Of a stretch of 64,000 bases of DNA, positions 25,248 through 34,445 are shown one piece after another. Below the pieces are notes generated by a model. It searched no databases and had not been told where the DNA came from. It saw nothing but the letters and a program-made list of their open reading frames with translations. The stretch is from assembly GCA_030263665.1 (NCBI GenBank), contig SZPK01000019.1, positions 1 through 64,000 of the forward strand. Direction: 5' to 3'. Source of the stretch: Villigracilis sp024434165 (GTDB lineage: Bacteria > Chloroflexota > Anaerolineae > Anaerolineales > Villigracilaceae). Position 1 is the first letter of the stretch, and every line of letters begins with the position of its first letter. The position numbers were made by a program, and so were the translations under genes.

Positions 25248-26147
25248 TTATTTTTTAACATCCACCAACCACCCCTCGAACTCGCTCGAATCCATCTTCT
25301 CCACCGCCCTGCCCCAGCGTTCGATTGCCCAGCCCCAGAAGTCGAAATCAATCGTGGAGATCTTCGCCTGGATCGCAGCCCACAAGCCCCAGCCTACGTC
25401 GGACATGATCATGTTCAATTTCATGCGCGCGATCAGGGAAGGAGTCGCTTCGCCGAAATAGGCAGCGCACACTTCCGCGATTTGAGAATCGAAGAATTGC
25501 ATTTCCTGGCAGGTATTTCCCAACTCGAAGGTCGGGTCGTTGTTGCCGCTGTATTCGTAATCAATCAACCATAATTGCCTGCCGTCGTCAATGTAATTTT
25601 CAGCCAGCAGGTCGTTATTGCAAGGAACGGTCGGCAGCGGCTTGGCGCTCATCGCCTGCTCGATGCGTCGGACCGTCTCCATGCGTTCGTTGTACCCGTC
25701 GGGGATTTTGATCTCGCGTTCACGGCACAGGCTGAGATAATACTCCGTGAGGCGGAACATGTTGAAGTCAAGCAGGAAGCGCGGGCCGGCATGAAGTTTT
25801 TTGATCGCCTGCGCCATGCGTGCCGGCATCCCCGGCTCGTTCAAGGATTCCTTCGACATGGTCTTGCCGTTGATGAACTCCAAAACCATCGCGTCGAATT
25901 CCGGGACGTGATACATCACCCTCGGCGCAACGCCCGCTTCGCTGGCGGCTTTGGTGTTGTGATATTCGTTTTTGCGGTCAATCGCCAGCAGTTCCGTGCT
26001 TTCACCCGGCACGCGGATGAAGAACGGAGTCCCATCCACCTCCACCTTGTAATTGGTGTTGGTCAACCCGCCCGAAAGCGGCTGGATGGAAATATTTTTT
26101 CCTTTCCAATCTTCGATCTTTGCGACGACTTCTTCGATTATTGTCAT
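25248..26147 (-). CDS. Choline-kinase-like phosphotransferase 1 (altered Brenner motif)
   Basis: The 299-residue protein has the aminoglycoside phosphotransferase/choline kinase fold. ISIQPLSGGLTNTNYKVEVDG is the nucleotide loop and IDYEYSGNNDPTFELGN the metal site (Asp196). The catalytic loop reads CNNDLLAEN, with Asn177 where choline kinases and the paralogue at 34446 have His; Asp179 and Asn184 are kept. It probably phosphorylates a hydroxyl of choline, ethanolamine or a related amino alcohol. It sits between a permease and the FAD-GcvT gene, with a GGAG ribosome site. Confidence 0.85.
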   Translation of the reverse strand: MTIIEEVVAKIEDWKGKNISIQPLSGGLTNTNYKVEVDGTPFFIRVPGESTELLAIDRKNEYHNTKAASEAGVAPRVMYHVPEFDAMVLEFINGKTMSKESLNEPGMPARMAQAIKKLHAGPRFLLDFNMFRLTEYYLSLCREREIKIPDGYNERMETVRRIEQAMSAKPLPTVPCNNDLLAENYIDDGRQLWLIDYEYSGNNDPTFELGNTCQEMQFFDSQIAEVCAAYFGEATPSLIARMKLNMIMSDVGWGLWAAIQAKISTIDFDFWGWAIERWGRAVEKMDSSEFEGWLVDVKK

Positions 26148-26161
26148 ACATACTCCAGAGT

Positions 26162-26204
26162 GTAGAACAAGTCTATAGACTTGTTCTACAGACTTGTTCT
26201 ACGC
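26162..26204. repeat. Perfect GTAGAACAAGTCTA palindrome plus a third arm
   Basis: GTAGAACAAGTCTA is followed at once by its complement (26162-26189), then by another acagacttgttctac. It lies in the gap between the kinase and permease genes. Confidence 0.85.
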
Positions 26205-26218
26205 TGGAAATGAAAGAT

Positions 26219-27847
26219 TTATTCGGGCGGGATTTCCTTGAAGGCGTAATCCACGTTGATGCCCTTGGACTTCTGCGCGTTCTTGGCAAGGAAATACCAA
26301 ACCGCCGAAACCAGCAGCACACCGAACACCACCGTGTACGCCAGCGTGCTGGTGAGACCCAGCCGCGCATCGAACATGAACATCAACAGCATGACCGTGC
26401 CGAAGATGAAGCCGATCACGCCGAGGATGGTCACGAGCGGAACGCCGCCGAGTTTATACGCCGCGCCGGGCGATGATTCGTAAACATCCTTTGCGCGGTA
26501 GGGCAGCAGCGCGCCCGCTAGGCAGGTGATGACGAAGACGTAACCGCAGGCAAACGTCACGCCGAGGGTTAAACCCACCCAGCCGGGATGCAGGTTGTAG
26601 AGGAAGATGACCGGGATGCTGGCGATGAAATACGCCCAGTGCGCGTTGGCAGGGGTGTGACGCTTCTCATCCACTTTGCTGACCCATTCGGGAAGCAGGC
26701 GGTCGAGCGACATGGCGACCATCACGCGCGTCATGCCGATGTAGCAGTTGTGGACGATCTGGTGCGAGTTGAGGATGTAGCCCAAGCCAATGATGATGAC
26801 CACCAGCGGGCTGGCAGTGAGCGCGACCGCGATGATGTTGGGCCACAGCCAGAAGCCTGCAATTTTCGCTTCTGCCACGCCCGCCCAATAGCCCGCGCCC
26901 GCGACGTACAGAAATTCCGTGCCGACGGCTTTCTCCAGCGCGGCGGCAAGGAGTGCAAGCAGGATGCCCGTGAAGATCAGCGAGCCGACGATGATGAACA
27001 TCTGGTCTTTAAAGGAACGCGCGTTTTTGATCTCGCCGTTCTGCTGGGCGGAGTAGGTCGCCCATTGCAGCGAGGTCCACGCGATGGGCGCCACCAACAG
27101 GGTGGCAATCATGCTGAAGGGCGGGTTTAAGTCCACGCCCGCGGCGACGGAAGCATCCTTCGCCGTCTGCACGAAGTTATCCACACCGGCAATCGCTCTG
27201 GCAAACGCATCCAACTGTGCGGCGGAGGAGGCGGGGTTGCCCATGAACAGCACCACCAGCATGGTAATGAAGGCAAGAATGGTGCCGACAATCATCACGT
27301 TCTGGAAGCGCACGTAATTCTTGAAGCCGCTGATGAGGATGAGCGCGGAGACGAACGCATTCAGGATGCTGGTAATAATGATGCCGGTGGAGCCGGTGAA
27401 CCAGATGCCCAGGTTCGAGAGCGCCGCGCTGCCCATCGTTGCACCCAAGCCGAGGAACAGCGGTGCAAACCCAAGATACGAGAGCAGCCAGCCGGAAAGC
27501 GCCACCCATTGCAAAATCCAGATCACATAGCCAGACATCACAACCGTGAACGCCACGCCGCCGCCGAACACGCGGCTTTGGAACACATAGTCGCCGCCGG
27601 AACGCGGAAGCGCCGTGGAGAGCCACACATACACCAGCGCAATGGGGATTTCCAGCGCCATCGCGAGCAGGATTCCCCAAACGAGTTTGCCGCCCGGCAG
27701 CGCGCCCGGCGCCCACAAATACGTCCAGGGGAAGATCAAGCCCATCGTCAAAATGTTATAGACGAAGGCGGAAAACGGAGACATCACGCGCACGAGCCCG
27801 GAGGCTTTGCGGGTGAAGACTTCAGGTTTTGCTGTTGCTGTAGCCAT
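26219..27847 (-). CDS. APC-family amino acid/amine permease 1
   Basis: The protein has 542 residues and about twelve membrane helices. The start MATATAKPEVFTRKASGLVRVMSPFSAFVYN leads into the first helix, and the TM segment YVWLSTALPRSGGDYVFQSRVFGG is typical of the APC superfamily. It should import an amino acid or amine by ion symport. It is the first transport gene on the left arm of the island; a second APC permease stands on the right arm. An AAGGAG site precedes the ATG. Confidence 0.9.
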   Translation of the reverse strand: MATATAKPEVFTRKASGLVRVMSPFSAFVYNILTMGLIFPWTYLWAPGALPGGKLVWGILLAMALEIPIALVYVWLSTALPRSGGDYVFQSRVFGGGVAFTVVMSGYVIWILQWVALSGWLLSYLGFAPLFLGLGATMGSAALSNLGIWFTGSTGIIITSILNAFVSALILISGFKNYVRFQNVMIVGTILAFITMLVVLFMGNPASSAAQLDAFARAIAGVDNFVQTAKDASVAAGVDLNPPFSMIATLLVAPIAWTSLQWATYSAQQNGEIKNARSFKDQMFIIVGSLIFTGILLALLAAALEKAVGTEFLYVAGAGYWAGVAEAKIAGFWLWPNIIAVALTASPLVVIIIGLGYILNSHQIVHNCYIGMTRVMVAMSLDRLLPEWVSKVDEKRHTPANAHWAYFIASIPVIFLYNLHPGWVGLTLGVTFACGYVFVITCLAGALLPYRAKDVYESSPGAAYKLGGVPLVTILGVIGFIFGTVMLLMFMFDARLGLTSTLAYTVVFGVLLVSAVWYFLAKNAQKSKGINVDYAFKEIPPE

Positions 27848-27980
27848 ACATTCTCCTTTGGTACGAAAGACTCAAACGCTTCTTTCAACGCCAGGACGGG
27901 CGAATGCCCGCCCCCCTTATCGAACAGCAGGGAACGATGTACTCCTTCGAATAGGACACCTCCTTTGGCGAACGCATCCT

Positions 27981-28976
27981 TTATCCACTCGTCATTTGAT
28001 AGCCTTGCACTTCTCCATCCGCAAACGTCACAAGGCAGCCCCGCAAAACGCCCTCGGCATATTCGCTGCCGGGGTTGATGCAGGTGGTGCGCCCGATCTT
28101 TGCCACGGATTGCGACTCGTGGATGTGACCATGCAGACCGAGCATGGGCTTGTATTTTTCAATCGCCTCGCGCACGGACCTGGAGCCTGCTCCGTGCAAA
28201 ACGACCTGACCTCCCACGATGATTTGTTCCGGCGGATCCTTCGACCAGTCCAGTTGGGGGCAGGTATCGAGGGTGGAATCCTTGGGCGGGTCGTGGAAGT
28301 TGAAAATGGCTTTGTTCATATCCGGCACGAGCGCCGCCATCTTTTCGATCATTGCGCCCAGCTCCTCCTCGGTCGTTTCGCGCGGGGTCTTCCAGGGTGT
28401 GGGCGTGCTGATGCCGATGGAGATCATGGTATGGTCGTCGTCCACATGCACCATTTCGTTCTCGCAGGCAAAGAAGGATCGGGTATCTTCGCGCTTCATC
28501 ACGCTTAGCACCTCCCACTCGTCGTCGTTGCCGCCGGTGACAAAGCACTTGATGCCCGTGCCGTTCAAACGCTCCTCAGCGAGATTGACCCAGTTGATGA
28601 GTTTCTGCCTGGCAAGTTCGTTGAACAATGCGTTCACGGCTTTCGGGTCGGCTTGCAGGCTTTTGAATTCGTCCTCTTCCATCACTTTGTAGTAAAAGCC
28701 GAGGATGTCCAGTTTCCCTGTCAATGCCTTTAACTCTTCTTCCGTCGAAAGATGCTCCACCCGTCCCTGCACGGTGGCGCGGTAGTGACCGTTCGGTTCC
28801 TTGATGATGGGAATCATCAACTTGCCCTGAATATCCCCGCCCATCACAATCACGTTCACGTCGTAGAACTTGCCCGCGTTGATGAACTTGCGGAAGGTGC
28901 GTTCCGAGCCGTGCAGGTCGGTGGCAAAGAACAAGCGGGTGGGATTCTTGCTGGGCTTGCGGGAGAATAATTTCAT
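27981..28976 (-). CDS. Calcineurin-like metallophosphoesterase
   Basis: The 331-residue protein carries the dimetal signature in order: FFATDLHGSERTFRKF, VMGGDIQGK, TGGNDDEW (usually GNHD), NFHDPPKD and LHGHIHES. There is no signal peptide, so it acts in the cytoplasm. It may release phosphate from an intermediate of the island pathway. The ATG follows CTAGGAG. The Asn-Asp-Asp variant of the third motif is unusual but can still provide ligands. Confidence 0.88.
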   Translation of the reverse strand: MKLFSRKPSKNPTRLFFATDLHGSERTFRKFINAGKFYDVNVIVMGGDIQGKLMIPIIKEPNGHYRATVQGRVEHLSTEEELKALTGKLDILGFYYKVMEEDEFKSLQADPKAVNALFNELARQKLINWVNLAEERLNGTGIKCFVTGGNDDEWEVLSVMKREDTRSFFACENEMVHVDDDHTMISIGISTPTPWKTPRETTEEELGAMIEKMAALVPDMNKAIFNFHDPPKDSTLDTCPQLDWSKDPPEQIIVGGQVVLHGAGSRSVREAIEKYKPMLGLHGHIHESQSVAKIGRTTCINPGSEYAEGVLRGCLVTFADGEVQGYQMTSG

Positions 28977-28984
28977 CGGGTTCT

Positions 28985-29068
28985 CCTAGGAACGGGTACA
29001 CAGGTATACAAAGTAAACAGGTAAACAATGCCTGACCAACATGTGTACTTGTCTACGTGTCTACGTTG
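28985..29068. repeat. TACACAGG/TAAACAGG word-repeat block with inverted half
   Basis: Words such as gggtacacaggtatacaaag and taaacaggtaaaca are followed by the inverted gtgtacttgtctacgtgtctac. The block fills the gap between the DeoR and phosphoesterase genes. Confidence 0.65.
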
Positions 29069-29082
29069 CTGCCCGCACACCG

Positions 29083-29877
29083 TCAGGCAGGGAGCGGCTG
29101 GGGTTCAGCAAGCAGGCACGAGATGGAGTGCGAGGCGAGGTCGTCCAGCGCGGAACGGTCGAAGCGGCTGTCGGTCACCAACGTGTCAATTTCGTCAATG
29201 GCCGCGATCTGGAAATTCGAGACGACGCCCCACTTGCTGTGATCCGCCGCGATGATGATGGAACCTTTCGTCCGCTCGATCATCCGCCGCACAACCTCTG
29301 CCTCGGCATTGGACGGCACGGTGCAGCCGTGCTTGATGGAGATTCCGTCCACGCCGAGGATCGTTTTATTTGCGTAGACCAAGCCCAAATTGTCCAGCGC
29401 GAAGCGCCCCGCCAGAGAGTTGGAGCGCGCCTGGAACTCGCCCCCGGTCAGGAAGTAGTGAAATCCCGGCTCGCCGAGTTCCATCACCGCGCTGACGTTG
29501 TTCGTAAAGACGGTGATATTCGAATTTTTGCGGATGTGAAGCAGGACCTGCGTGGCAGTGGTGCCGCTGTTGATAAAGACAATATCGCCCTCTTCGATCA
29601 GCGAGGCGGCAAGTTCGCCGATGGCGCGTTTTTCTTCGGGATGGTGCTGTGCTCTCTGTTGATATTCCTGTTCGAGAATCATGCGCTGGCTGAGGATGGC
29701 GCCCCCGTGCGTGCGCTCCAAAAACCCCTTTTGCTCCAGCCATTCGAGGTCGCGGCGGACGGTGGCTTCGGAGGCGTCCAGCAGTTCACATAAATCCGCG
29801 GTACGCGCGATCTGGTAAACGGACAGGTATTCCTGAATCTTCTCTCGCCGCTGAGCTGGAATGAGAGGTTTGCTCAT
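29083..29877 (-). CDS. DeoR-family transcription regulator
   Basis: The protein has 264 residues. The N-terminal DeoR helix-turn-helix reads AQRREKIQEYLSVYQIARTADLCELLDASEATVRRDL. The C-terminal ligand domain has INSGTTATQVL and ILGVDGI, which normally bind a sugar phosphate. It is the first gene behind one of two divergent promoters and so probably controls both arms of the island and itself. The ATG at 29877 has only a weak ribosome site; TTG at 29880 is an alternative. Confidence 0.93.
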   Translation of the reverse strand: MSKPLIPAQRREKIQEYLSVYQIARTADLCELLDASEATVRRDLEWLEQKGFLERTHGGAILSQRMILEQEYQQRAQHHPEEKRAIGELAASLIEEGDIVFINSGTTATQVLLHIRKNSNITVFTNNVSAVMELGEPGFHYFLTGGEFQARSNSLAGRFALDNLGLVYANKTILGVDGISIKHGCTVPSNAEAEVVRRMIERTKGSIIIAADHSKWGVVSNFQIAAIDEIDTLVTDSRFDRSALDDLASHSISCLLAEPQPLPA

Positions 29878-29926
29878 CAAATAGTCTCAATTGGAGGGTG
29901 AAGGAAATTGCTCATTTTGATGTTGC

Positions 29927-29955
29927 ATTATATAAGAATCTGATGAAATTTGCAA
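29927..29955 (-). promoter_or_regulatory. Left-arm promoter (shares its -35 box)
   Basis: On the minus strand TTGCAA (29950-29955) and TATAAT (29927-29932) are exactly 17 bases apart. Transcription should start near 29920 and lead into the DeoR gene. Confidence 0.8.
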
Positions 29956-29978
29956 GTTTTTGATTTTTTCATTATAAT
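29950..29978 (+). promoter_or_regulatory. Right-arm promoter (shares its -35 box)
   Basis: TTGCAA (29950-29955) and TATAAT (29973-29978) are 17 bases apart. Because TTGCAA is its own complement, the same six bases serve as the -35 box for the opposite promoter. The leader to the first gene at 30158 is about 170 nt. Confidence 0.8.
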
Positions 29979-30157
29979 AGCGGACAATTCCTTGCAAATA
30001 AGTCAACTCTCTTACGCGATTTCGTCGCAGAGGCGACCCGCTTGGGCAAATCAGGCAGCCAATCTGCAAGAAAGGGTCGCCCTGTGCCAGGTATTTGGCA
30101 AAAACATGGATGGGCGTCCCTGCCGCGTAACATCAGTCAGTCAACTCGGAGAATTGT

Positions 30158-30946
30158 ATGGCAAACAGTTCCATTGGGATGGGCGAGCAAGACAGCGCCG
30201 AACGCGAAAAGTTCGAGAACGAGTTGAAGGCGATTCTGCAAGCCAGCGAGCGCGATGGCATCCTGATGAGGGTGATCGGCTCGCTGGCTTTTCAAATGCA
30301 CTGCCCGCAATATGGATACCTGCAAGCCGCCCTGGGACGCGCCTACACCGACATTGATTTCGCCGCGTACAAAAGGCAGAACAAGCAAATCTCCGAGTTG
30401 ATGACGAAGATGGGATATGTGGAAAACCGCGAGGTGTTCATCGCCACCGAAGGCGACCGCGCGATCTTTGACAAGCCGGGGACGGGTCTGCATGTGGACA
30501 TCTTCTATGAAAAACTGGATTTCTGTCATACGATCTTTTGGAAAGACCGCCTCGAAGTGGACTCGCCGACCATCCCGCTGATGGAGTTGCTGCTGGAGAA
30601 AATGCAGATCGTCCAGATCAACGAAAAGGATATCATTGACACCATCATGCTGCTGCTCGAACACCCGCTCGGCGATACGGACAGGGAGACCATCAACATC
30701 CAACTCGCCGCGCAATTGTGCGCAAACGATTGGGGCTTGTGGCGCACCGCCACCATGAATCTCGATAAAGTGAAACAACTTGCCCAACATTATGAACAAC
30801 TCACGCCGGAACAAAAATCGAAAGTTTCATCGCAGGTGGATGGAATCCTTGCACGGCTGAACAGCGAACCCAAGCCGCTGGCATGGAAAATCCGCGACCG
30901 CGTGGGCGACCGCGTCAAATGGTACAAGGACGTGGACGAGGTGTAA
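30158..30946 (+). CDS. Nucleotidyltransferase-like protein
   Basis: The 262-residue protein has a minimal nucleotidyltransferase-like core: VIGSLAFQMHCP in place of the GS helix motif, then RAYTDIDFAAY with the Asp-X-Asp pair, and a third acidic element in GLHVDIFYE. The family is conserved in related genomes but not characterised, to my knowledge. It is the first gene of the right arm, behind a GGAG ribosome site. It could activate or modify a pathway intermediate or another protein. Confidence 0.65.
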   Translation: MANSSIGMGEQDSAEREKFENELKAILQASERDGILMRVIGSLAFQMHCPQYGYLQAALGRAYTDIDFAAYKRQNKQISELMTKMGYVENREVFIATEGDRAIFDKPGTGLHVDIFYEKLDFCHTIFWKDRLEVDSPTIPLMELLLEKMQIVQINEKDIIDTIMLLLEHPLGDTDRETINIQLAAQLCANDWGLWRTATMNLDKVKQLAQHYEQLTPEQKSKVSSQVDGILARLNSEPKPLAWKIRDRVGDRVKWYKDVDEV

Positions 30947-30984
30947 CCTGCCCGGGGCGGCAGGAGCAAATGTAAGGAGTTAAC

Positions 30985-31794
30985 ATGGCAAAATTCGTCA
31001 AAGACTTAATGCACACAAACCTGATCACATGCAGGCGCGACGCCACGCTCGGGCAGGTTGCCGTCCTGCTTCACAACAACCACGTCCATGCGCTGGTGGT
31101 CACCGACCGTGACGGGCGCGCAGCTGGCATCATCTCCGATTTCGATTTGCTTGCAGGCGAATGGCTTTCCTCGGACCCGGAAAGCCTCAACACCATGCGC
31201 AGGCTGACCGCCGCCGACCTGATGTCCCAGCCGGTTGATTCGGTCGAGGCGAACACTCTGCTCTCCGAGGCGGTGCAGAGGTTGATCGAAAAGGAGATCA
31301 GCCGCCTGCTCGTCACGGAAAACGGGAAACCTGTGGGCATTATTTCGCTTTCCGATTTCGTTGCAGGCATCGCGGAGATGGAGCAAATCAAACGCGATAC
31401 GGTGGGCGATGTGATGTCGGATGCAATTCTCGTGTGCCGCGGCAAAACCCCCGTAACCTCCGCCGCGCGCGCCATGACTTCCGCCGGGTGGCGCTCGGTG
31501 TTGGTGGTGGACGCGAAGGGCAAAGTGCTCGGCGTGGTCAGCGGCAGGGATTTGCTCCCCTACATCCAGAGCGGGGATGTGCACGGCAAGATCGTTCGGG
31601 ATGTGATGCACCCCGCGCTCACCATTGACATCCATGCCAGCCTGCGCGAAGCGGCGGACAAGATGATTCAACACCACTATCACCGGCTGGTCGTCATTGA
31701 CAACGAAGACCCGGATGCCTTTCCGCTGGGGGTCATTTCCTCGTTCGATATTGTGGCGGAAATGGCGCGGCCCGATTCGGTGTGGCAGAAGTAG
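30985..31794 (+). CDS. Four-CBS-domain protein
   Basis: The 269-residue protein consists of four CBS domains and nothing else: starts near residues 5 (VKDLMHTNLITCRRDATLGQ), 75 (AADLMSQPVDSVEANTLLSE), 140 (VGDVMSDAILVCRGKTPVTS) and 203 (VRDVMHPALTIDIHASLREA). CBS pairs bind adenosyl ligands and sense energy state or S-adenosylmethionine. A TAAGGAG site precedes the ATG. It may regulate a neighbouring enzyme or permease. Confidence 0.92.
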   Translation: MAKFVKDLMHTNLITCRRDATLGQVAVLLHNNHVHALVVTDRDGRAAGIISDFDLLAGEWLSSDPESLNTMRRLTAADLMSQPVDSVEANTLLSEAVQRLIEKEISRLLVTENGKPVGIISLSDFVAGIAEMEQIKRDTVGDVMSDAILVCRGKTPVTSAARAMTSAGWRSVLVVDAKGKVLGVVSGRDLLPYIQSGDVHGKIVRDVMHPALTIDIHASLREAADKMIQHHYHRLVVIDNEDPDAFPLGVISSFDIVAEMARPDSVWQK

Positions 31795-31795
31795 A

Positions 31796-31868
31796 TCAGA
31801 CGACAGACCACGGACGATGGACGGTGGAAGTTTTCATCGTCCATCGTCAATTGTCCATCGTCGTTATT
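31796..31868. repeat. GGACGATGGACG palindromic word repeat
   Basis: The word gacgatggacg and the inverted cgtccatcgtc (twice) fill the gap before the second FAD-GcvT gene. The same words occur in frame inside the fused dehydrogenase gene at 43863-43945. Confidence 0.8.
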
Positions 31869-31879
31869 AGGAGACTTTC

Positions 31880-34312
31880 ATGGCTGGATTTCCAACGCAG
31901 GCGCAGGTTGTCATCATCGGCGGGGGCGTGGGCGGATGCAGCATTGCCTATCACTTGACGAAAATGGGGTGGAAGGATGTGGTCGTTCTCGAAAAGCACG
32001 AATTGACCGCCGGTTCCACCTGGCACTCGGCGGGCTTGGTCGGGCAGATGCGCTCGGACGCGAACCTGACGCGCATGATGCACTACAGCACGGACTTGTA
32101 CCGCAGCCTCAAAGCCGAAACGGGTCAGGATACCTCCTGGCGTGAAGTGGGCGGAATCCGCCTTGCTTCGTCGGCGGAGAGAATGGAGGAAACCAAACGC
32201 CTTGTGGGGATGGCGCGTTCGTTCGGCGTGCCGATGGAGTTGATCACGCCCAAAGAAGCGCAGAAGATGTTCCCGCTGATGGACATCAAGGGCGTGGTCG
32301 GCGCGGCGTACACGCCCAACGACGGCAGCATTGACCCGACGGGACTCACCAACGCCCTCGCCATCGGCGCGAAAAATCGCGGGGCGCAGATTCTGACCGG
32401 GACCACGGTAACAGGCATCACCGTCAAGAACGGACGCGTGCGCGAAGTCGTCACCGACAAGGGCGCGATCAAAACCGAAATTGTGGTCAACGCTTCGGGC
32501 ATGTGGGGGCGCGAGATCGGAAAAATGGTCGGGCTGAGTCTGCCTGTTGTGCCGATGGCGCATCTGTACATCATGACCAAACCCATCGAAGGCGTGACGA
32601 GCAAATTTCCCAACCTGCGCGATCCTGACCTGCTGGTCTACTGGCGCGAGGAAGTGGGCGGATTGATCACGGGCGGTTACGAACGCCAGCCCGCCACGTT
32701 TGGGTTGAACGGCATTCCGAAGGATTTCAAATATCAACTGCTGCCGCCGGATTGGGAACGCTTCACGCCGCTGATGGAAAATTCGATCCGCCGCGTGCCT
32801 GCCATCGAAGGCGCGGAGGTAGTGAAATTGCTGAACGGTCCCGAAGGCTTTACGCCCGACGGCGAGTTTTTGCTGGGTCCCACGTCGGTCAAAGGCTTTT
32901 GGGTGGCGTGCGCGTTCTGCGCGCACGGTCTGGCAGGCGCGGGCGGCATCGGCAAGGTGATGGCGGAGTGGATCATTGACGGCAACCCCGAATGGGATAT
33001 GTGGCGGCTGGATGTGCGGCGCTTCGGTCCCAATTACAACAGCCTTGATTACACCGTGGTGCGCACGTTTGAAACCTACACCCAATATTACGACATCCAC
33101 TTCCCCGGTGAAGAGCGCATGTCGAAACGCAATGTGCGCGTCTCCCCCACCTACTTCCGCCTGCGGGATTTGGGCTGTCACTTCGGCGAGAAGATGGGTT
33201 GGGAACGTCCGAACTGGTTCCGAAAATACGAAGAACTTGCCACGCACGGACACGAACCGAAAGGCTGGGCGCGTCACAACTGGTCGCGCGCCATCGGGTA
33301 TGAGCATTTGATGACGCGCGAACACGCGGGGCTTTTCGACGAAACCTCGTTCAACAAATTCGAAGTGCGCGGACCGGGCGCGTTGAAATTCCTCAACATG
33401 GTCTGCGCGAATCAAATTGATGTGCCGATCGGCAGTCTCGTTTACACCCAATGCCTAAACAAACGCGGCGGCATCGAATGTGATTTCACGGTCACGCGCC
33501 TCGCCGAAGACCGCTTCTTCATCGTCACCGGCACGGCGTTCGGTCAGCACGACATGTCGTGGCTGTCGCTGCAAATGCCCGACGACGGCAGCGTCACGAT
33601 GGAAGATGTCGGCTCGAATTACGCCTGTATCGGCATGTGGGGACCGAAGGCGCGCAGGATTTTGGAAAAAGTGACCAGCGACGATGTTTCGAATGCGGGC
33701 TTTCCTTACATGACCTCGAAACAGATCACGGTGGGAGATGTGCCGGTACGCGCCTCTCGCGTGACTTACGTTGGCGAGCTCGGCTGGGAGTTTTACTGCC
33801 CCATGGAATATGGTCTGCGGCTCTGGGACACGCTGTGGGAAGCGGGCGAACCTGAGGGCATGGTTGCAGGCGGTTACAAAGCCATTGACACGTTACGCCT
33901 CGAAAAGGGTTATCGCTATTGGAGCGGCGAGATTTCGCCCGATTACACCCCGTATGAGGCGGGTCTCGGCTTTGCGGTAAAACTGGATAAAGGCGATTTC
34001 ATCGGAAAGGAAGCGCTGGTCAAACAAAAAGCGGAGGGCATCCAGCAGAAACTTTGCACCATCACCCTGGACGACGACCGCACGATCGTGTTGGGCAAAG
34101 AGCCGATCCGTGCGGACGGCAGGACGGTCGGCTGGGTGGCTTCGGGCGGGTTTGGCTACTCGGTGATGAAGTCCATTGCGTATGCGTATCTCCCGATGGA
34201 ATTTGCAAAAGCCGGCACGAAATTGGAAATCGAATGCTTCGGCGAGCAGGTCGGCGCGGAGGTCGCGCCGTCGGTGCTGTGGGACCCGAAGGGCGAGAGA
34301 ATCAAAGCATAG
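31880..34312 (+). CDS. FAD-GcvT oxidoreductase 2 (dimethylglycine/sarcosine dehydrogenase-like)
   Basis: The 810-residue protein has the same architecture as the left-arm enzyme: QVVIIGGGVGGCSIAYHLTKMG for FAD, STWHSAGLVGQMR near the flavin attachment His, and a GcvT domain from about residue 430 (GELGWEFYCPMEYGLRLWDT, AGGYKAIDTLRLEKGYRYWS). The two differ through most of their length, so they are old paralogues and may act on successive methylated amines, such as dimethyl and monomethyl forms. A TAGGAG site precedes the ATG. Confidence 0.92.
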   Translation: MAGFPTQAQVVIIGGGVGGCSIAYHLTKMGWKDVVVLEKHELTAGSTWHSAGLVGQMRSDANLTRMMHYSTDLYRSLKAETGQDTSWREVGGIRLASSAERMEETKRLVGMARSFGVPMELITPKEAQKMFPLMDIKGVVGAAYTPNDGSIDPTGLTNALAIGAKNRGAQILTGTTVTGITVKNGRVREVVTDKGAIKTEIVVNASGMWGREIGKMVGLSLPVVPMAHLYIMTKPIEGVTSKFPNLRDPDLLVYWREEVGGLITGGYERQPATFGLNGIPKDFKYQLLPPDWERFTPLMENSIRRVPAIEGAEVVKLLNGPEGFTPDGEFLLGPTSVKGFWVACAFCAHGLAGAGGIGKVMAEWIIDGNPEWDMWRLDVRRFGPNYNSLDYTVVRTFETYTQYYDIHFPGEERMSKRNVRVSPTYFRLRDLGCHFGEKMGWERPNWFRKYEELATHGHEPKGWARHNWSRAIGYEHLMTREHAGLFDETSFNKFEVRGPGALKFLNMVCANQIDVPIGSLVYTQCLNKRGGIECDFTVTRLAEDRFFIVTGTAFGQHDMSWLSLQMPDDGSVTMEDVGSNYACIGMWGPKARRILEKVTSDDVSNAGFPYMTSKQITVGDVPVRASRVTYVGELGWEFYCPMEYGLRLWDTLWEAGEPEGMVAGGYKAIDTLRLEKGYRYWSGEISPDYTPYEAGLGFAVKLDKGDFIGKEALVKQKAEGIQQKLCTITLDDDRTIVLGKEPIRADGRTVGWVASGGFGYSVMKSIAYAYLPMEFAKAGTKLEIECFGEQVGAEVAPSVLWDPKGERIKA

Positions 34313-34317
34313 CAAAG

Positions 34318-34343
34318 GTAGAGCGGGATAATTCCCGCTCTAC
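34318..34343. terminator. GTAGAGCGGGA hairpin behind the FAD-GcvT gene
   Basis: GTAGAGCGGGA and TCCCGCTCTAC enclose TAAT. No T-run follows, so it may be a mobile palindrome or an RNA-stabilising hairpin instead of a terminator. Confidence 0.4.
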
Positions 34344-34445
34344 GAGAGTGAAAAGGCTCGAGAAAACAGAAGCCGGTTTCAGTCAGGATAGATGCGGTTC
34401 TTCATCCGCAATAAATTCTTTCACCAAAGGAAGGAACATAGTCCA

